In this document: in pieces, positions 39,878 to 39,951 of the stretch | How the letters are laid out: each line of letters begins with the position of its first letter | How positions within the stretch are numbered: position 1 is the first letter of the stretch | From: Deltaproteobacteria bacterium | GTDB lineage: Bacteria > Desulfobacterota > WTBG01 > CAIYCZ01 > CAIRTM01 | Assembly: GCA_016875025.1 (NCBI GenBank) | Contig: VGSH01000016.1 | Span: 1 to 39,951, forward strand | Length of the DNA: 39,951 bases | Reading direction: 5' to 3' | The notes under the pieces: generated by a model | Database searches by the model: none | Seen by the model: the letters and a program-made list of their open reading frames with translations, nothing else | What the model was told of the DNA's origin: nothing | Position numbers and translations under genes: made by a program

Positions 39878-39951
39878 GCAAGCACACTATTTTGCTCCGC
39901 GGCAAATCGTATGCGCGGCTGTTATAAAGATTTTGGCTTTTAATGTGATGC

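Noticed and set aside
1-39951. CRISPR arrays, tRNA or rRNA genes
   Set aside because: No regularly spaced short repeats and no clover-leaf T-arm/anticodon combinations were seen; the repeated sequences here are dispersed palindromes and promoter units.

Overview
The window reads as a chromosomal segment of a moderately GC-rich Gram-negative bacterium. My best guess is the Desulfobacterota / former Deltaproteobacteria; this is inferred, because no rRNA or other phylogenetic marker was tested. The basis is a periplasmic lytic transglycosylase, a TRAP transporter, a class I-beta DAHP synthase, a PaaK-type ligase next to an ACT-domain protein, a multi-haem-type small cytochrome, and many dispersed intergenic repeats bounded by GTTGAAAAAC-like or CTCGTAAAAAGT-like ends. 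No tRNA, rRNA, CRISPR array, integrase or full-length transposase was seen.

Layout. 1-2354: hairpin-rich edge, a 3' gene remnant, then a leftward group of dUTPase, lytic transglycosylase and inositol-monophosphatase-family genes. 2479-3977: metK with its own repeat, promoter and terminator. 3984-9396: an accessory block flanked by direct repeats. The left repeat is a broken 5' end of asnB (53 codons) and the right is the intact asnB start; the two match at 134 of 135 bases from the ATG. Inside lie a PIN-toxin remnant with an intact Phd-like antitoxin, a GT11 fucosyltransferase-type gene, a GDP-mannose 3,5-epimerase-type gene, four copies of a repeat that each carry a near-consensus leftward sigma70 promoter (TTGACA-N17-TATAGT type), and a 286-bp MITE-like element with a perfect 9-bp target duplication inside one repeat copy. 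9262-11599: asnB and archease. 11642-15049: PaaK-type ligase, DAHP synthase and a double-ACT protein, with look-alike promoters before the first and third. 15150-20375: a DctP-Q-M TRAP transporter, an aldehyde dehydrogenase and a YggS-type PLP protein. 20429-24323: a strongly promoted AT-rich leader and a 1160-residue secreted protein (alpha/beta hydrolase, propeller-like middle, Cys-rich linker, two tandem C-terminal repeats). 24382-26322: flavin-type oxidoreductase and MgtC/DUF4010 membrane protein. 26525-32542, leftward: DUF3108, zinc ribbon, DUF4340, GldG-like, ABC permease, ABC ATPase. 32849-36628: an unrecognised 549-residue protein, CNT-type nucleoside transporter, di-haem membrane-anchored cytochrome and DUF721/DciA-like protein. 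36787-39837: an AT-richer module with a DUF429/RNase-H-fold-like protein, an HD-type protein and a membrane-anchored protein, probably acquired.

How the genes may work together. The epimerase (GDP-mannose to GDP-L-galactose) and the GT11 transferase (GDP-L-fucose family) sit in one recombined island, each downstream of a copy of the same mobile promoter. This suggests a small surface-glycan decoration module that could use L-galactose. PaaK, DAHP synthase and ACT proteins suggest aromatic amino-acid or aryl-acid metabolism with feedback sensing. The ABC, GldG-like and DUF4340 genes form one envelope-associated transporter operon. Functional statements rest on motifs read by eye; no database search was run.
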